This document shows positions 1 to 12,914 of a DNA stretch of 64,000 nt, piece after piece. Where the stretch lies: assembly GCF_000004075.3 (NCBI RefSeq), contig NC_026659.2:1240001-1304000 (forward strand). The letters are read 5' to 3'. Within the stretch, counting starts at the first letter, position 1. Every line of letters begins with the position of its first letter. A program made the position numbers and the translations under genes. This stretch comes from Cucumis sativus. Its lineage: Eukaryota > Streptophyta > Magnoliopsida > Cucurbitales > Cucurbitaceae. Under the pieces are notes generated by a model, which saw nothing but the letters and a program-made list of their open reading frames with translations, was not told the DNA's origin and did no database searches.

Positions 1-476
1 TGAAATTTTGAAAAACAATTATCATCATCATCATATACTTTAGATAATATTTGAACGTTCCTATGCTCACAAGTGTCTAAATTTCGATGTTATATACTTT
101 ATGAACAAAAGCATAATAATTTTTAAAGTACATAGACTGATAAACTAAAATAATGATGTTTGATTATGTAATATAGTGTAGATCCAATGTTGTATTTTAA
201 AAATAATTACACATACGAATAGGACAAAAACAGTCAATTGTTGCTTTTCCCTCGCAATTATTACACTAATTATATAATTGTAAGCAACAAGTCAAAGAAA
301 AATGATTTGATTACTATTTCAAGCAAGTCAAATCATGTAATTAAGAGAATCAAAAACAATAAGCAAATAAATTTACATTTACTTATTTCAAATCATGTAA
401 TTGGGCTTCATTCTTTGGGCCAAAAGCCCACTCAAGCCCAATAAAAAGGAGGAGAGTCGAGGGAATAATCACATAC

Positions 477-2176
477 ATTGTATCCACTGACAGATCGGTA
501 GTACTTCTGAGCTACGGTAATGCTACTGTCATATTTGCCCCTGTATTTGTCCGCAAAATCGAACAGCTGAGATTACCGGTGAAACAGATCGATTGTTAGA
601 TAACCGTCAGATTTCATCTTAATTCAAGGGTATAGTTGTAAATACAGTTTAAATACAAGGGTATTGAGGTAAGGTGAACAGTGCCACCGACACCCTACTC
701 CCATGACTACGTTAATTTTCGTGATCGTATAGAATGGACGGTTGTGATCACGGAATCACAAAATCTAAGTCTACGTGTATGGCTTAAAGCCGCGATCCTA
801 AATGTGCGCCCAACATTGCCATCTACTTGATTAACAAATTTCCGTTTTTATGGAACGCCATCGTTTCTGTAATTTTTATAATTTGTAAGTTGGAATTATA
901 TTTTATTTTGTACTTCTAATTTTTTATACCATAATTGCTTCTTTGTAAGTATAATTGTAGATAGATAGATTTGAATGTTGTAGTGTAAGAACCTAAAGAA
1001 GCATTTTAAAAACATATAGATTAAAATGAAGAAAAGTTGAAACTAACAAAAAAAAAATATTTATAAAGACCAAAATAAACTTAAACCCATAAGTTATGTC
1101 TTCCTTTTTACCCATACTACATGTTATATTTGACAAACAATAAATCTCTTAACCTAACCATGTAATAGAATAAACTTCAAAGTGAGGCATTAAATAATCA
1201 AAACGAGCACAGTAAAATATGTAATAATTTTCAATAAGGGTGTGAGGTAGATAATAAGAGCTTGAGATTTACTGATTTGAGCAAGAATCTACTAAATTTA
1301 TAGTTATTGATTGGATCTATACCCCACATTGTGAGAAGAGTGAAAGTAATTGAGATGATGAATGAAAATTTTCGTATACCTGATAGGCGTGGTTGAGGAG
1401 GGTGTTAGCATAAGCAGGATTAGAACGGCGGAAGACAAGAGAAGCAGCAGCCATGGCGGCAGCAGTTTCTCCGGCGAGATCCGAACCGGGATTACTCGGA
1501 TCAATCCGGTAAGCACGGCGGTCGGTAGTCATATCTTCCGGCCGCTGCCAGCAGTAATGATCAGTATTCCCATCTCCCACCTTCAAATAAAAAGAACAAC
1601 CCCACAAACATCAAAATCCCATTCCACGATTTTAACTTCCAAATCAAAAGAATTTCAAAACCCAAACCTAACCTCGCCGTACAGAACATTGGGTTCAGTA
1701 TGAGCTTTAATGAAATAATCAGTCCCCCATTTAACAGCATCCATGGCATGTCCAAGCTCCCCACTAGCCGCCAATTGAGCTCTATATTCTAAAATACTCC
1801 AACTCATCATCGTCACCGTAAAAGCCATAGGCAATCCAAATTTCACATTATCACCAGCATCGTAATATCCTCCCACCAAATCCACCTGCAAAATTGCAAG
1901 AACGTCACTCTGTTTTCACACACAAAACACACAAGAGTTTTGAATTTAAGGAGAAATTAATAAAGAAATACTGACTCCACTGGCTTTTCCATCTTGAAGG
2001 CCGGAATGGGAACGCCAATTAACTCGTTGGTTACGTGGCAAGAATCCCGATCTCTGAGCTTCAAAGAAGAGAAGGCTTTTAGTGAGGGCGGAGCCGTAGT
2101 CGTGGGCAGCAGAGGAGAAAGAGGGGAGGAGGAAACAGAGGAGAAAGAAGGGAGCCATGGAAATGGGATTAGACAT
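477..2176 (-). CDS. GH9 endo-beta-1,4-glucanase, 5' part (partial)
   Basis: Secreted glycosyl hydrolase family 9 endoglucanase (plant cellulase), acting on beta-1,4-glucans of the cell wall. Exons read on the minus strand: 2176-1976, 1885-1673, 1580-1380 and 566-477, all phase 0, giving 235 residues. Residues 1-24 form a signal peptide with a hydrophobic core ending SSA. Residues 76-80 are DAGDN, the GH9 motif holding the catalytic-base Asp, and [10 protein letters not shown] lies at 146-155. The fourth exon ([16 protein letters not shown]...) is only 90 nt but matches the family exactly in place and frame. The first donor is the weaker GTCAGT; the others are ordinary. The C-terminal half of the family, including the HHR and DNE motifs, is absent from positions 1-476, so the gene either continues past the left edge after a long intron or is cut there. 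The start is the first ATG; a second one lies six codons on. Which GH9 class it belongs to cannot be settled from this half. Confidence 0.93.
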
Positions 2177-2331
2177 TTTGGAGAAGGAGAAAAGTGTAAT
2201 GTGGGGAAATTGGGGTTATTTGTTAGAGAGTTAGAGGAATAAGGAAAGCATGGATGAAGGAATTAGAATAGGGAGGAATTGTATGAAGGTTGTATAATGG
2301 GACTGAGAGAGGAAGGAGGAAGAGGAAGGAG

Positions 2332-2337
2332 TATATA
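2332..2337 (-). promoter_or_regulatory. Putative TATA box of the GH9 gene
   Basis: A TATATA on the minus strand lies about 155 bases before the GH9 start codon, in a purine-rich stretch on the plus strand. Position is plausible for a core promoter, but such strings are common in this AT-rich DNA. Confidence 0.35.
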
Positions 2338-2399
2338 ATGGAGTGGAGAGTGAAGAAGAGTCATAAATGCGAATGAATTATAATAATATTTGAAAGTCT

Positions 2400-5300
2400 C
2401 TTTTTTTAGCTTTTGATATGTTCATATGAAAAACGTAAACCGTTGTGAAAGGAACAATCTCATGTGGGTGTGTATTGCCAGGAAGGTCGGTGTAGCTGTG
2501 AAAATATTTAAGGAGAAAATTAGGTTCTTTATATTTTTCTCCATTCAATTTTCATAAAAAGTTTCAATATAAATACTACACTTTAATCTTTCTTTTTTCT
2601 TTTTTCTTTTTTAAAATATGATTTTGTTATATTGGTTGAAAAAATGGGTCATCGGTATTTCTTTTAAAACTACTAAAAATAGAATAGTCAAAAAGTCACA
2701 CAAAATTTGGCCAATGTGACTCTCAAATCAATGCCCCCTTTTTGCCCCTCCTACCTCTTCTTTATCAGGGACACACCCAAAAATAACATAAAATAAAATA
2801 AAATAAAATCCATAACACTCTATTTTCTAAATTGCATAGGTAACAAATTTAATAGTCGATAATATTCGTATGATCTCATTAATTACTTGTCATATTTATC
2901 CTGTTTGCAATATATGTAAAAAAATCATAGTGTTATGAGCTGTTTTTTCTAAATATTTTTTTCATATGATGTAATTTTTAATTAATTTGTTAAAATTGAA
3001 TTATGAATATTAATTATAGTTTAAATTTAAACTACAAGACCACAAATTTCATAATAAACTTATCAAAAGCATATTTTTTCCGTTTAAGATTGATAGGGAT
3101 GTGGGCTTTTTCGTTAAAATTTTGAGATGTTGTTTTGATTTTTTTTAATTTTTTTTTATGTATTTCCCTCAATTATTAAAATAGTTTTTTTGGACATCTA
3201 ATAAATAAAAAAAAACACTATGAAAATCATACACACTATCCTAATAAAGATTTTCCATGTAATCATCAATAACAATTGATACTATAATTTGAGCATGCTT
3301 TTAATATTAAAATAAACATACCTCAATTATGAATTTGGAATAAAATCAAATTTAAAGGGAAAAAAACTATTTATGAAATAACTCAGAAATAGACCTAATG
3401 GCCAGAGGGGAATTTCCACGTTTTGAATTATTAAAAAAAAAAAAAACAAACAAACTTAAGAGATTGTAAATTAAAAAACTAAAATCCCACACATCCCTCG
3501 TCCCAAGCTCTCCCACTCTTCACTATTTTTATTTTATTTTTCAAATTGGAATCTTAAACAAATTCAAAAACTAAAACGAACGTTTTATTAGGTACACTTC
3601 TAAACCTAAATTGAAATAAATAAATAAAAAGTGTATATATATTGAAAATGGAAAAAGAGGAAAGGGGAAGGAAGGAAGTATGGGAGAGGTTGATTGAAGG
3701 GGAGGCAAAGTTAGAAGGACAGAGGGGGTGAGCTAATGGTCTGACACGTACCAATGAAACAGTCAGTTTTATAATATATATATATATATGTGTGTGTATG
3801 TATAAATATTTGAGAGAGATTTGTACTAACACAAATAGTAAGATTGATACACAAAAGATTCTGTCACATATCATGTGATTTTGACATCCATACATCACCA
3901 ACACAAACCCTTTTTTTCCATATTATTATTACCAAATTCTAACTAATAAAAAAACAATTCACTTTCCCTGCTTTTAAGCTAGAACAAGCAACTTCAGAAT
4001 GATAAAACAAAAGATACTAAACTAAACGTGTTGTAGTTAAAAGAGATTTGGTTTTGTGTAGGTAACTTTCATTGTAATACTAACTCACTATTCTCTAAAC
4101 AATCTCAAACACTCTAATCCAACTTAAACAACAAAATAGTATTTAATAAATCACAAAGGGATCCATATATATATAACCCAACTTCACTATCACATCAACT
4201 CTTATTTTAATTAATGAATGAATGAATTGATTGATTTTTTTTTTACCCCACGGCCACTCATGTTTTATATGGATATATAGTAGCTACTTGATCAATCAAT
4301 TTGATACTATTACGTAGTATCTTAGTCAAACCTAATGCAATACTACAAAAACGTCATTGCATGAAATTTAAGAAAATAAAAAATAGTCAATTTTATTTAT
4401 TTATAAGAAGAAGAAGAAAAAGCCCAACAATTAGGGCATGAAATATGGAGTAGGAGTGTTTCGTGGAAAATGAAACCTCTATTTTTTATTTTATAATACC
4501 TGACAACCCCATAAACCCTACTATATAGTATATATAATATATATACATTTGCCACACGAGTATTCACTTCAAATCCACCACCACCGACAAAAACAACACC
4601 ATAATAAATAAATTCATCCTAGTGAAATATAAATTTAAACCAAAATTAAGTTTAATGAGTACTGATCATGGGACAAATCTTGTCATATATATATATATAT
4701 TTATAATTTTAAAAATATTTAACTATGGCCTCTTTTTATTTTGGCATCATCTATATAGAAAGAAGCAATTGAATTTGTAGAGAATGGTATTGGTGTAATT
4801 GTGTAGGAAGAGGGAGGGTATATTTTGATCTTAAATGTAAATTAGAAAATGGTTTGGTATGAGAATTCAAAATTGCTTTTGTTAGCGCAATCAACGGTCG
4901 AAGTGCTAAATACTCTAATTTTAGTTTCATTTGTTTTTCAAAAGAGAGGTGTCTCCTCAACTCAGATTATTGAGGCAGCTTTCCGAGATTACCGGATATT
5001 TTACGAAAAATTAATCCACTTTTCTTTCTTCATTTTCATCTAAAACCCAATTTTCTTTTTTAAAACAACCATTTACACAGAGAAAAATATATATAATTTT
5101 TTTAACAAATATATGTAATGAATATAATGAAAGTCGTATTAAGCATTCTCTATATTTGTATCGTTTTTTTTTTTTTTTTATCTCGAGAGAGTTGAAGTTG
5201 TCGACAAAAGGAGGAAAATGGGAAGAATTTTTTTAATGCTTTCACATACGTAAGAATGCTTTTGAAATGGAGAAGGTCGTCTCAGGTGTGAATGGAGTTA

Positions 5301-8300
5301 TTTCCATTCCTATATCTCACTTTAAAGCTTTACGAAACTTTGGTTGGGGTAAAGTAGGTCTTCTTTCTGAAGTCTTCTACACTATGCCAATGCATTCCCA
5401 TGAAGTATTATATAACTTTCTTCTTCTTCTTCTTTTTCATTTTCTAATGGAAATCTATATCTTTACTTTTAGCTAGCTAGCTGTGTACACATACATGAAC
5501 ATTACTTTTTTGGTATACACAGAAGTTAGGTATATATTAAATTTGAAATTCTACCCATATAATAAGAAATTTATAGAATATAGTTCAACTACTTCCAAAC
5601 CATATTTGTTTTATGTGAATGGTCTCAAGTAATTGGGATTTTTTTCTTTTAAGATTAACTTCGGATTTGTATATATAGCTAGCTAGACAAACTAAGAAAG
5701 TACCCATAGTATAAGGATTAATGGTAGACCGGTGATTTATCTACATTCATTGTATAACTTACAAAATCGTACTTAGTATTATCTTTTACAAAAGAACAAA
5801 GGAAAAATTTAGATAGGTTCTTGAGTATATTATATAAATTAAGATAATTGGGTAAAAATTAAATAACATGTCTATTTTATATATTGTTCACTTTTGTTGT
5901 CTCTTTAATAGAGTAACTTTACTTACAATGAACATAAAATGTACACGCAACTCGTTCGATTACTTATAAGATGGAAATCATGAATCGACAAGTTTAATTA
6001 ATTAAACCATCTTTTTTTCATAGTTTGTATTTTTCTAAAAGGATATAATTAAAAAAATATCATATGATTAGAGAATTGGATTAATGATGTTAACATTTTA
6101 TTTACGTCCGAAAGGCAATGATTGAGATGTGAGTTTGATAGGAGAAGTTGGGTATGATATAGTTAAGTCTTAAATTAAAATATTATTTGACCCTTCCAAC
6201 TTGACTGTATATATATTTTAGCTAGAGATGATAATTAATTAGTTGCAAATTACTTGCTACTCTTAATTTCTTTTTTTTTTTTTTTTCTTTTGAGAGTAGC
6301 AATATATATATGGGAGTAACCCTCTTGTTGTTAATTAAATAAAGATAATCAAAACCCTACTTGCTTTTTTCTTTTCAATAATCTTTTATTAAATAAATAA
6401 TCACTCAACAAATGAAAAGGAGTGACTTTTGAAAATATTTAGTCTCCATTTGACAACATTATTCTATATATTTCTTGATTAAAAGTGATCAAATAGAGAT
6501 GAAGTCTAAAATTTATTAGCTAAATATGTATTATTTTTCCTTTAAAACATAAAGTAGTAGAAGTTTTTGTGGGGGAGAAAATAAAGGAGAAAAATAAAAT
6601 GTTGAAGAAAGAATGAGTGGAATGGGAATGAGACATGTGGGTGTAGAATGAAGGGTCTCTTTCTCTTGCAACCTCAAAACTCAAAAGGACTAAACACAAT
6701 GAGTTGTAAGGATTGAAAATAATTTATGTACCTTTAAAATGCAAATATTCTAATTATATTAGGACAAAAAATGGTCCTAATTTTGTTGGCAACTCATGTC
6801 ACAAAAATTTACTAAATTTCTATAACTCTTTTTGTTCACTTATAATTGAGTTATTCATCATTTCCTTAAATTTTAGCCTAAATTTTAAAATCAAGCATCA
6901 ACAAGTTGTTCAAGGGCCGATTCAATTTATATGGCTTTAATCAAGTCATTATTGATTTATTAGAGGTTTTCATTTTCTTACCACTAATCACATTTCAAGT
7001 TCGATATATTAATCTCTCAACAAATTTGCTTAGTTTAGTTGGCCCTTCACTATTTTACTAGAAATAGAATCAAATGGTCTTGTTTTGTTTTTTCTATAGT
7101 TTAAAATCGCTTCGAAAAAGAAATGATTAAGTAAAATTATTGAGCATTAAAATTTTGAAAAAGAAAAAGTAAATGGTCCTTCAAAATAACATTTGTCGCA
7201 ACATAACATATAGTTCGACTCTAATCATTTTGCCTCACCATTAGTTTAGGACCTCATGTTACCCGCTAGTTTAAGTAGATTAATTATATTGAAAAGTCAT
7301 ACAATTCAAGTAAATTAATCAATTCAATAATCTCGAGTTGACTAGAATAGAAAATATGTTTATGCCCGGCCATATAACAAAGTTGGGCGCCCAAGAAGCC
7401 CGGAAGAGATAAAACTCCATTCAACCTCACGACAACTACGATGGATCTCTAGATATATATACTATCAATATCAATCTAACACATCACTATCAATCTAATC
7501 CAATAAAACACAACTACAATACCACGTAACTCATAGAAACCATCTACAATGAGTTGCATCCTTACTCCTCAATCACAATCCAACGATCCAACTGTAAAGT
7601 ACACACTACACATTTTAAATCATCCACTCAATCATATATTAAACTTTCTTGCCATCAATCAAGCCATAATCTAAGTCACAACTATTTAGCATGCTCCGTT
7701 TGGATTAATTTTCTAAGTATTTATAAACATTTTTTTACACTGTTTTAAACGCTAAGAAAACCAATTCAAGTATACACTTAATTAAGTTCCTATAAGTATT
7801 TGGTTTGATTTATTTTAAAATGTATAGAATAGAGATCCGAATGTTTGACTTCGACATAGCGATAACATATATATATATATAAATGTTAGTTGGATTGTGT
7901 TTATTTACACACTTAATTAGCACTGCTGTTTTAATAATGGCAGTGGATTAATTTGTGGATTTGTGGGGAAAAGAGAGTGTATATATTGAGTAATTTAAAG
8001 CGCAAATTAAGGAGGATTTGAATTAGAGGCACTCTCACCATTTTCTTCTAATTATTTTGCACTGCCCAATCATTTCTCTTATAATTATAATTTTCTTTTT
8101 GTTGTGGGGGTTGTCAAATGCCAATTATTCTTTTTTAGCCTTCTTTTTTTAGTTGGTTTTAGTTGTCAATCTATTTTATGTCACTTTCATAATATTTAAA
8201 TACTTATATAATTTCATTTCTTATGTCCCACTCTCAATTTTACACACAAATGGATGGAAATGAATTAAGTAAGTTTGAGAGTCTTAGAGTAAAAATTATC

Positions 8301-9859
8301 CTTAAACTTAATTACAATTAGGGTGGTAATTGCTATTTTACTATCTGACAAGTGAAAACTATGTTAAAGAAAACTGGTCATCATATTTATTTGAATGAAA
8401 GAAAGAGGACTATTAAAACTTAAAGTTAATTCGTTCAAACATTAAGACCACTCTAATCTTAGCATTATAGTGTGTTATGATACACTGTAGGTGCAAGTTC
8501 TCTTAAAGTTTTTTTTTTTCTTTGTATATTCTGATTTTTATATCTATTTCATAAGTTTCACAGCAGTAAACACTTTTAATTAATATATTGTGTCAAAGAG
8601 AATCCAATAAATTTATAAAAAAAAAAAAGTTAATCGTATTTTATTTAGGCTCTTTTCATAATTAATTAAATGCATGTAACTAATAGTTTTTTGTAAATTA
8701 AATGTAATTAAAATGGTGTTAAGAAAATGCCATAGAATGCTTTAATCTTTTTGTTTATAATTATCATTTTAACTAGCTACATTTGGAAGGTAAACAATGA
8801 TACTAATAATAATAAGTCTGGAGATAAAATTTGTCAATAATTATTTTCATTCAACTGACATTCGAGAGCTTTAAAAAATAATAACATTTAAGTATACTAG
8901 CAATTATATCCAGTCTGTAATTCAATTCTCGAAAAAAAAGAAAAGATACACTCTCTTCAAATATTATCAAGATTATATATTATTTTCTTAAAGAAATTAT
9001 TGGTGGTGTTAATTTTGCAACCATTATGATTGCTATTATTTACTTCTTTTAGGAATGCTATTATTTACTATTATTAGTGCAATTCTTGTCGTCTTTGTTA
9101 TTATTTTCTTTGAGAGTACTCCTCAAATTAATTTCTTTCATTAATACTTTTCGAAATGCACAAGAAACAATTAATGTTAACGTTATCCTTCTAATATTTT
9201 CAAAAAGTAAGAAAAAAAACTATATAATCTTTTCGATATAAATTTTGTACTACCATGATCTCTTACACGTATCTCTAAAAATGTAAAATAATTCCCTTTT
9301 CTCATTCCAATATTTTTTTTACTACTATTCACTAGTTAATTTTTAAAACAAATTAATAAAGCTATCGAGAGTCGTAAAAATGATAAAATTTTGTAAACTC
9401 TCCTAGTATGGTTAGTCACTCTCTATGGATCTTTTAAAAATTTAAGCTAATTTTAGAAACTTTTAAAAATAGTTTACTTTTTTAGTTTTTCATTTATTAA
9501 AATTCACTTTTGTTTTCTTTGACATTTTACAATTGTTGGGAGAAAAAGTAATCAACAATTATAAACAATTTTTTTTTCTCTTCAAATTTTGACATAATTT
9601 TTACAAACATTGATAAAAATTTGTTGGGTTGATATTATTGTATAATTATCATATTTAAAATTCAAGTTTTAATATGTAATGATTTGTTTCCCCTTAAAAA
9701 TTTATTAAACTCTTTTTAAATTTTAATTTTAATGTGAAACTAGTCCTATTAAAAAAAAAGTTTAGAAATAGTTTTAAGTATTTAAATTTTGTAGTGGAAA
9801 GAAATTTTGTTGTGTTATTTATTTATTTATTAAAATACACAGCAATAAAAAGTCAAAGC
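2400..9859. other. Gene-free AT-rich intergenic stretch
   Basis: I see no convincing coding exon, tRNA or rRNA here. The sequence is very AT-rich with A/T runs and TA microsatellites (for example near 3776-3790, 4688-4701 and 7868-7881). Open frames are short and of biased composition. One short perfect hairpin at 6252-6303 pairs TTGCTACTCT with its complement across a T-rich loop. Known plant microRNA sequences I could recall were not seen. Confidence 0.6.
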
Positions 9860-10255
9860 ACAAAGCGGCACCGTTTGTTGTCTACACTTTTCGGCCCATA
9901 CGGCGTCGTATTCTTCAACCACATCATACGAAATCTGATCTCAGCCGTCCATAGGCACCTGCAGGGCCCACTCATCTCTCAAACTGGCAGTTAAAAGAAT
10001 AAGAAGAAGAAACGTTAATAGACGGTGATTTTTGTGTTTTCTTTTTCCCGTACGTGGACGGACGCGGTAACGATTATGGTCATGTGGAATCACGTGGAAA
10101 GTGGAGTCCACCATGTGAGGCTCCGGCAATTCTCCGGCCACCGCACCCACGTTCTCCGCCACGCCGCTTCCGTCCAACCAACCAACCATCCATAATTTTT
10201 CTAAATTCCACACTAACAAAATTAGCTGTTTCTTTTTATTTTATTTCTCAGGATC
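9860..10255. promoter_or_regulatory. GC-richer island with a G-box in the gene desert
   Basis: A block of clearly higher GC content stands out from AT-rich flanks. It holds a perfect G-box CACGTG at 10091-10096, a further ACGTGG a short way upstream, and several CCGCC-like strings. Such composition is typical of a plant promoter or first exon. No coding frame with a recognisable domain crosses it, although open frames exist on both strands. It could be a remote enhancer, the promoter of a non-coding transcript, or a remnant of a lost gene. Confidence 0.35.
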
Positions 10256-12690
10256 AATAGAATAAATTGCTCAAATTAGGAAGCACCATATATATATATA
10301 TATATATGGGTTTACTTTATTAGCATCATCGTGTCTAATTAAACTTAAATCATTGAATGTGTGGTTTCATAATGAGACAGATATATAGTTGTAATAACAA
10401 CAGTGGAAGGAATAAACTTATTCTAAAAAACAAATACTAAAAGAATAATGTCATTGTGTTATATATATCATATGTAATTATTGGAGAAAAACTATCCATT
10501 ATTTATTATTTATTTTTATGATTTCTCAATTTTAACCTTAGACTCTTGGTTGGTTTATGATGTAATTGGATTTGAATTTAACTAATTAATTAAATTAATA
10601 TTCTGTATTAGTTGGTTTTTGTTCTGCACGTATATTTTTAAAAAGAAAACTTATGTTTAGTTTGATTTCAAAATGAATCGGTGAGAAGAGTAACTATATA
10701 TGTATGTATATAATTTTCATATATTGAATGTTGTGAACTAGAGATTTGAACATTATTTTGTGAGTATTCTATATGATTTTAGCCCAAAGTAAACACTGGA
10801 TTAGGTCTGAAGACTAGAAAATGTGGAAATGGAAATGGGTTGGAAGGCCAATATTGAAAGGGAAATGAAGTGGCCCAATATTTCTAATAACCTCATTCAC
10901 CAATATGAGTTATGCTTAGGGCAATGGTATGGTAGGGTTAGGGTTTATGACAAATACGTAACTGAGTCATAATATTATTTATGTAATTAAATACCTCACT
11001 TACAAATTCATATAAATGGTAGAAAAATGTTTTTTATTTCGGTACAACAATTGAGGAACAAATGATTCAAATCTTCCACTTTTGTAATAACACATCGTGT
11101 CAATTGTCATCCAATTAAGCTTGTTTTGGTGACCCTTATTTGTTATTAAATCCTTCTTTTCTTTTTATTATCTATTATAATTACCTTATTCATTTTTTTT
11201 TAAATTATCACCATACTTTTGAATTTATTTAATTTTCAGTGGTGTATATTTTTAATATAAATTTTAAAGGTGGTTTTTAATACAGGATTATTGTTATTTT
11301 CTATTCAAATTAAAACTTGTTTTTTGTTATCTATAAACATATTTATTATGAATTTTGAAATAGAGAATGGTGAAGATAGCAAATTTGATAAAATATTTAG
11401 ATAGAATCCAAAATTTTATTATAGTTTGTAAATATTATAATTTATTTTGTTATATTTGAAAATGTTCCTAACACACTGTAAACATATTTTGCTAACTATT
11501 TTGATTTATTTGGATGTATTTGATATTAATTAGTCAATTTTAATTAGAAACAGTTGGAGAATTAAATTGGGAATTTAAATGGACTAAAAATGATGTTTTA
11601 GTATCTATTATTTTGAAAAGAAAAAAATAAAAGTTGAAATGATGGAGGAAATTATAATAAGATTGAAAAGTTGAGAAAGAGTATGTTTTGAGTCAAAGAT
11701 GTATGTGTAAAACAATGACTTTATGTTATATTAATTAAAGTGGTTGACATCTAACTTCATTCTCATGTGAATGTATGAACTAAGAATTTGTGCATTGGTG
11801 ATTGGTGTTATCTCATACAAACTCATATTTAAAAAAAAAAAAATTTTAAATATATCTTCATTCTTTTATTTTTTTTTATTTTTTATTTTTATCTTTATCT
11901 AACTCAATTTAATCACTTTTACACCTTAAAATTCAACTTTTTTTTTTTTTTCATTTTACATGACTGCATGGTTTTGACAAAGTTCAACCAAAAATTTATG
12001 CAAGATTTGTGGTTTAAGGGAATAAATTTTGTTGTTCTAGTTGTAATTCTTAAAAAAAAAAAGATTTTAAAAAATGATTAAATTTATATGTTTTTTAAAT
12101 TGAGCCACGTGGACAAAAGTACAAGAATCCACCATCTTTAAAACATAAAATGAGCAATAAAACAAAGAAACCAAGAGAAATATCGTCTTAGTTAGAACTT
12201 TTTTTTAGACGGTAGATACGTAGAGAGTTCCCACTACAAAGAACATGACAAACAAAGACGAAAGAGAAGCTCTCCAAGAACCTGGTAGTCTCTCCAAGCC
12301 AAATCTCAATCTCAACCATAAAGAAACCATGACCATTATTAACCAACGGAAGAAGGAAGAAGACAAATAAGAGAAAACAACAATAGAATCAAAATGAATG
12401 CTATTTGCAAATATCAAACCTTCAACAAATTAAAGCAAGTAGTGTCTCCACAACAAAGAAAAGAAATTGTTTGAACCAGATTCTTACTAACAAACTTTGA
12501 ACAGATTGCATCAACGCGCACATAACAAACTGGTTAATAAAAAACTCTCCATATATCATTAGCAAGCACATGAATCTAAATCTAAATTTGTTGAATTTCA
12601 AACAAGCATCACAACACTAGTCATCACCTTAAATTTTTTTTAGCCAAACCGTGATTTAAGAAAAAGAAAAGTTAATATAAAGATAGGTAT
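10256..12690. other. Gene-free AT-rich intergenic stretch
   Basis: No supported gene. It contains a TA microsatellite near 10290-10308 and many A/T homopolymers. A moderately complex part, 12190-12640, has a 42-codon frame on the plus strand starting at 12245 and a 70-codon frame on the minus strand, neither with a recognisable domain. Confidence 0.55.
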
Positions 12691-12791
12691 ATTATTTGAT
12701 TATAACATATAGTTGTGGGGCATATAATAATAATAGTAATAAAAAGAAAAAAGAATTAGATGGAAGAAATTTGGTTGGGAAGGAAAGGGAG

Positions 12792-12794
<3 letters not shown>

Positions 12795-12822
<28 letters not shown>

Positions 12823-12842
12823 GGGGGGGGGGGGGGGGGGGG
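12795..12842 (+). repeat. Poly-G tract, 26 G + A + 21 G
   Basis: Twenty-six consecutive G, one A, then twenty-one G, followed by a GC-rich block to about 12910. On the minus strand this is poly-C. It is by far the longest G run in the window and has strong G-quadruplex potential. Exact length in an assembly is uncertain because homopolymers of this size are hard to sequence. The minus-strand open frame across it is merely the poly-proline reading of the run. Confidence 0.9.
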
Positions 12843-12914
12843 CCGGGTTGACGTGTAGTGAGGCAGCACCTCCGTCGGTGCGGGCGGCGGACTAAGTCCA
12901 CACCCAAACCCATT

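Noticed and set aside
3554-3904. 116-codon minus-strand frame
   Set aside because: Low-complexity, contains TA-repeat-derived Tyr/Ile runs, no domain and no splice or promoter context.
5267-5476. 69-codon plus frame with ISIPISHF and FGWGK, and a short hairpin at 5289-5310
   Set aside because: FGWGK hints at BAHD enzymes but nothing else fits; the hairpin does not extend to a microRNA-like precursor.
9941-10219. Frames on both strands across the GC island
   Set aside because: No domain or consistent codon bias; kept as a possible regulatory island instead.
12692-12913. Proline-rich minus-strand frame
   Set aside because: It is only the poly-C reading of the G tract; ends carry no domain.
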